NCBI GenBank assembly: GCA_022605405.1
Contig: JABYQQ010000002.1
Span: forward strand, 1,240,001-1,304,000
DNA: 64,000 bases
Source of the DNA: Earliella scabrosa
Lineage: Eukaryota; Basidiomycota; Agaricomycetes; Polyporales; Polyporaceae
Direction of reading: 5' to 3'
Numbering within the stretch: the stretch's first letter is position 1; each line of letters begins with the position of its first letter. The position numbers and the translations under genes are program-made. Below the pieces are notes generated by a model, which had not been told where the DNA came from, made no database searches, and saw nothing but the letters and a program-made list of their open reading frames with translations. This document shows, one piece after another, positions 62,346-64,000 of this stretch.

Positions 62346-62583
62346 CTTGTATGCTTCGGGTTAAGAGCCCTGCTGCGAGCTGGAAGGCTCACCAAACCAC
62401 CGGGGTTGTCCACGGAGCAGTCTGAGCGGTGGAGAGAACAGGGGAAGGTCGGTGGAGGTTTGGGAGTCTGAGGACGCGCTGTTTGCGTGTTATTTGGCCG
62501 ACACCGCCACCCAGAACTAGGCGAGAGCGGCTTATGTAACCGACCCCCATAACCCTTTCCCGGTGACACGCTCATCGCTGGCC

Positions 62584-63493
62584 ATGGCTGTCGCATTTGC
62601 ATTCGTCCTCTCCCTCTTTTGCTTTCTTCAACTCGCAGTACGCACACATGCAGCTGCACTAACGACGGCGATTGCGGCGAACGAGAGGCTATGCTTCTAC
62701 GCGGACGTGGACAAGGCTGGAGAGAAGATTGGTGTACGTGCACTTCTCGCTCATGTTGCGTCTTTGACTGACCCGGACGTTGCAGTTCTACTTTGCCGTA
62801 CGCTCGCATGCTACTATTGCTCGTGCGCTTTGCCTGACGTACTCCTAGGTTCAATCCGGAGGTTCGTTTGATATCGACTTCGATGTGAAAGACCCAAACG
62901 AGAAGGTTCTCCTCGATGGACGACGCGAACGCCAAGGCGACTATGTCCTGACAGCCAATACCGTCGGGGAGTACGCCTTCTGCTTTGAGAACGACATGTC
63001 GACCCTCACCGAGAAGCTCGTCGACTTTGACATCATGGTCGAGTCCGAGCCCCGGCGTGACCCCCCTGCGAAACCGGGACAGATCGCGGACCAGACGAGC
63101 GCGTTGGAGGAGAGTATATTCAGGCTGAGTGGGATGCTCATCAACATTAAGAGGACACAAAAATAGTGAGTGTTGTCGCTCGAATGCTCCATCCCGACCT
63201 ACATGTCTTCCCAGCTTCCACACGCGCGAGAACCGCGGCTTCGACATTGTCAAGTCCACTCAGAAGTGAGTCCTACTCTCTCGTATTGTCAATCCTCGTC
63301 TTAACGTGCCTACAAAGCCGTCTATTCTGGTACGCAGTCCTAGAGAGCCTTGGCGTGGTTGGAATGGCCGTGTAAGTCACTCCGTCTTGCTGCTGTAGTC
63401 AATGAAGCTTGACGTGCCCTGGTGCTGCACAGGTTCCAGGTTTACGTGCTGCAAACGTTCTTCACGAAGACTGGGCGACGATACAAGGTGTAA
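62584..63493 (+). CDS. p24 family (emp24/gp25L) cargo receptor of COPII/COPI vesicles
   Basis: p24 proteins are single-pass membrane proteins that cycle between ER and Golgi and help select cargo. The start at 62584 gives a signal peptide (MAVAFAFVLSLFCFLQLAV). The GOLD domain follows: TTAIAANERLCFYADVDKAG, GFYFAVQSGGSFDIDFDV and VGEYAFCFENDMSTL, with the two conserved Cys. Then come a coiled-coil region (LEESIFRLSGMLINIKRTQ) and YFHTRENRGFDIVKSTQNRL. One membrane helix (FWYAVLESLGVVGMAVFQVY) precedes the short basic cytosolic tail, RRYKV. Exons include a 12-base microexon at 62786-62797 (Phe-Tyr-Phe-Ala). About 215 residues, the family norm. The subfamily (Erp type or another) was not settled. 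Confidence 0.94.
62786..62797 (+). other. 12-base microexon of the p24 gene
   Basis: TTCTACTTTGCC lies between TTGCAG and GTACGC. It supplies Phe-Tyr-Phe-Ala, joining KIG to VQSGGSFDI as conserved in p24 GOLD domains. Confidence 0.85.
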
Positions 63494-64000
63494 CTTATTA
63501 CGATTCTTCACGTATACATACTTTCGCATGGCTGGACTTGAGTTGTGGCGCACGCCGCACAAGCGACGTGTCAAGACACGGGAAGGATCAGGACCCCTGT
63601 TAATTGGCATGGGAGGCCGTCCGAAAATGACCCAGATTTTGGAAGTTTTGTCGGGACGATTTTGGGCAATCTTGTCGGGATTTTCGTTCCGGACCCCCCA
63701 ATCCTCCAGTTCATGTCGGGATTTTTGGCCCGGCCCCTCCGGGGCCGGATTCGTGTCGGGATTCGCCGAAGCGCCCGCCAGATTTGAGTATTTCACGGAT
63801 TTTGAGCTCACAACATGCAAAATCGCTCACAGCGGCGAATAGGTGACGCTTCAACGCAGTCCAGGACTGTAGTGTCTAAGCTATCTGTTCTGGGGCTCCA
63901 ACGGGGACACTCAGTCTGCCAGCGCTTGCGGGCGCCAAAGTCGTCAGGCAGTCAGTGATGATAAGTAGGGGCCATAAACAGAGAAAGTGTGGGTCAGTAA
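63494..64000. other. Downstream region with spaced GTCGGGA repeats
   Basis: About 500 bases after the p24 stop. Between 63645 and 63770 the motif GTCGGGA(TT) occurs four times, spaced roughly 28-43 bases apart, along with a CCGGCCCC/GGGGCCGG inverted pair near 63731-63752. Several plus and minus frames are open here, but they reflect this repetition. It could be the edge of a repeat element running out of the window. Confidence 0.45.

Noticed and set aside
62009..63259. 416-codon minus-strand open frame over the p24 gene
   Set aside because: It is antisense to spliced p24 exons and their introns; composition is Arg/Pro/Ser-rich with no family motif.

Overview
The window is fungal nuclear DNA, almost certainly from a basidiomycete of the Agaricomycetes and probably polypore-like. 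Nearly every gene is cut by several 50-70 base introns. It carries families typical of mushroom-forming fungi: FunK1 kinases, DUF6533 membrane proteins, GMC oxidoreductases and a Rua1-type (DUF4451) regulator. No prokaryotic features, CRISPR arrays, rRNA genes or convincing tRNA genes were seen. Products are inferred from motifs read by eye, and exon joins were checked for reading phase and conserved residues.

Layout. At 1-3.7 kb lie two minus-strand flavoenzymes: a secreted berberine-bridge-type FAD oxidase cut by the window edge, and an intracellular FAD monooxygenase. At 3.7-6.8 kb no gene was recognised. At 6.8-13.5 kb are housekeeping genes: valyl-tRNA synthetase with two in-frame starts suggesting dual cytosolic/mitochondrial targeting, ribosomal protein P1, and a peroxiredoxin. 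At 13.9-15.0 kb sits a non-autonomous transposon-like element with long inverted repeats and a core of repeated ACCGCC motifs. At 15.2-20.5 kb are a GMC oxidoreductase, an F-box-like/R3H protein and a conserved-looking unknown protein. At 20.6-22 kb are a doubtful small gene and a broken DUF6533 gene. At 22.6-29.4 kb lie lipoyl(octanoyl) transferase and Mid1 (divergent, 101 bases apart), MRG15/Eaf3, and Mago nashi with a 6-base microexon.

At 29.6-35.3 kb are two homologous secreted cysteine-containing proteins; one has gained a threonine-rich stalk. At 38-39.4 kb is a divergent casein kinase 1. At 40.7-45 kb is a FunK1 kinase with a decayed partial copy beside it. At 45.6-51.1 kb are two DUF6533 genes; one is split by a 1.3 kb hAT-like insertion with perfect 8-base target duplications. 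At 52.2-63.5 kb are a PTC7-like PP2C phosphatase, the peroxisomal AAA ATPase Pex1, a Rua1-like regulator and a p24 cargo receptor.

The housekeeping genes form compact blocks, often divergent pairs sharing short promoters. The variable families (DUF6533, FunK1, secreted paralogues) sit in looser, gene-poor stretches together with the mobile elements. That arrangement fits local duplication, decay and transposition between stable blocks.
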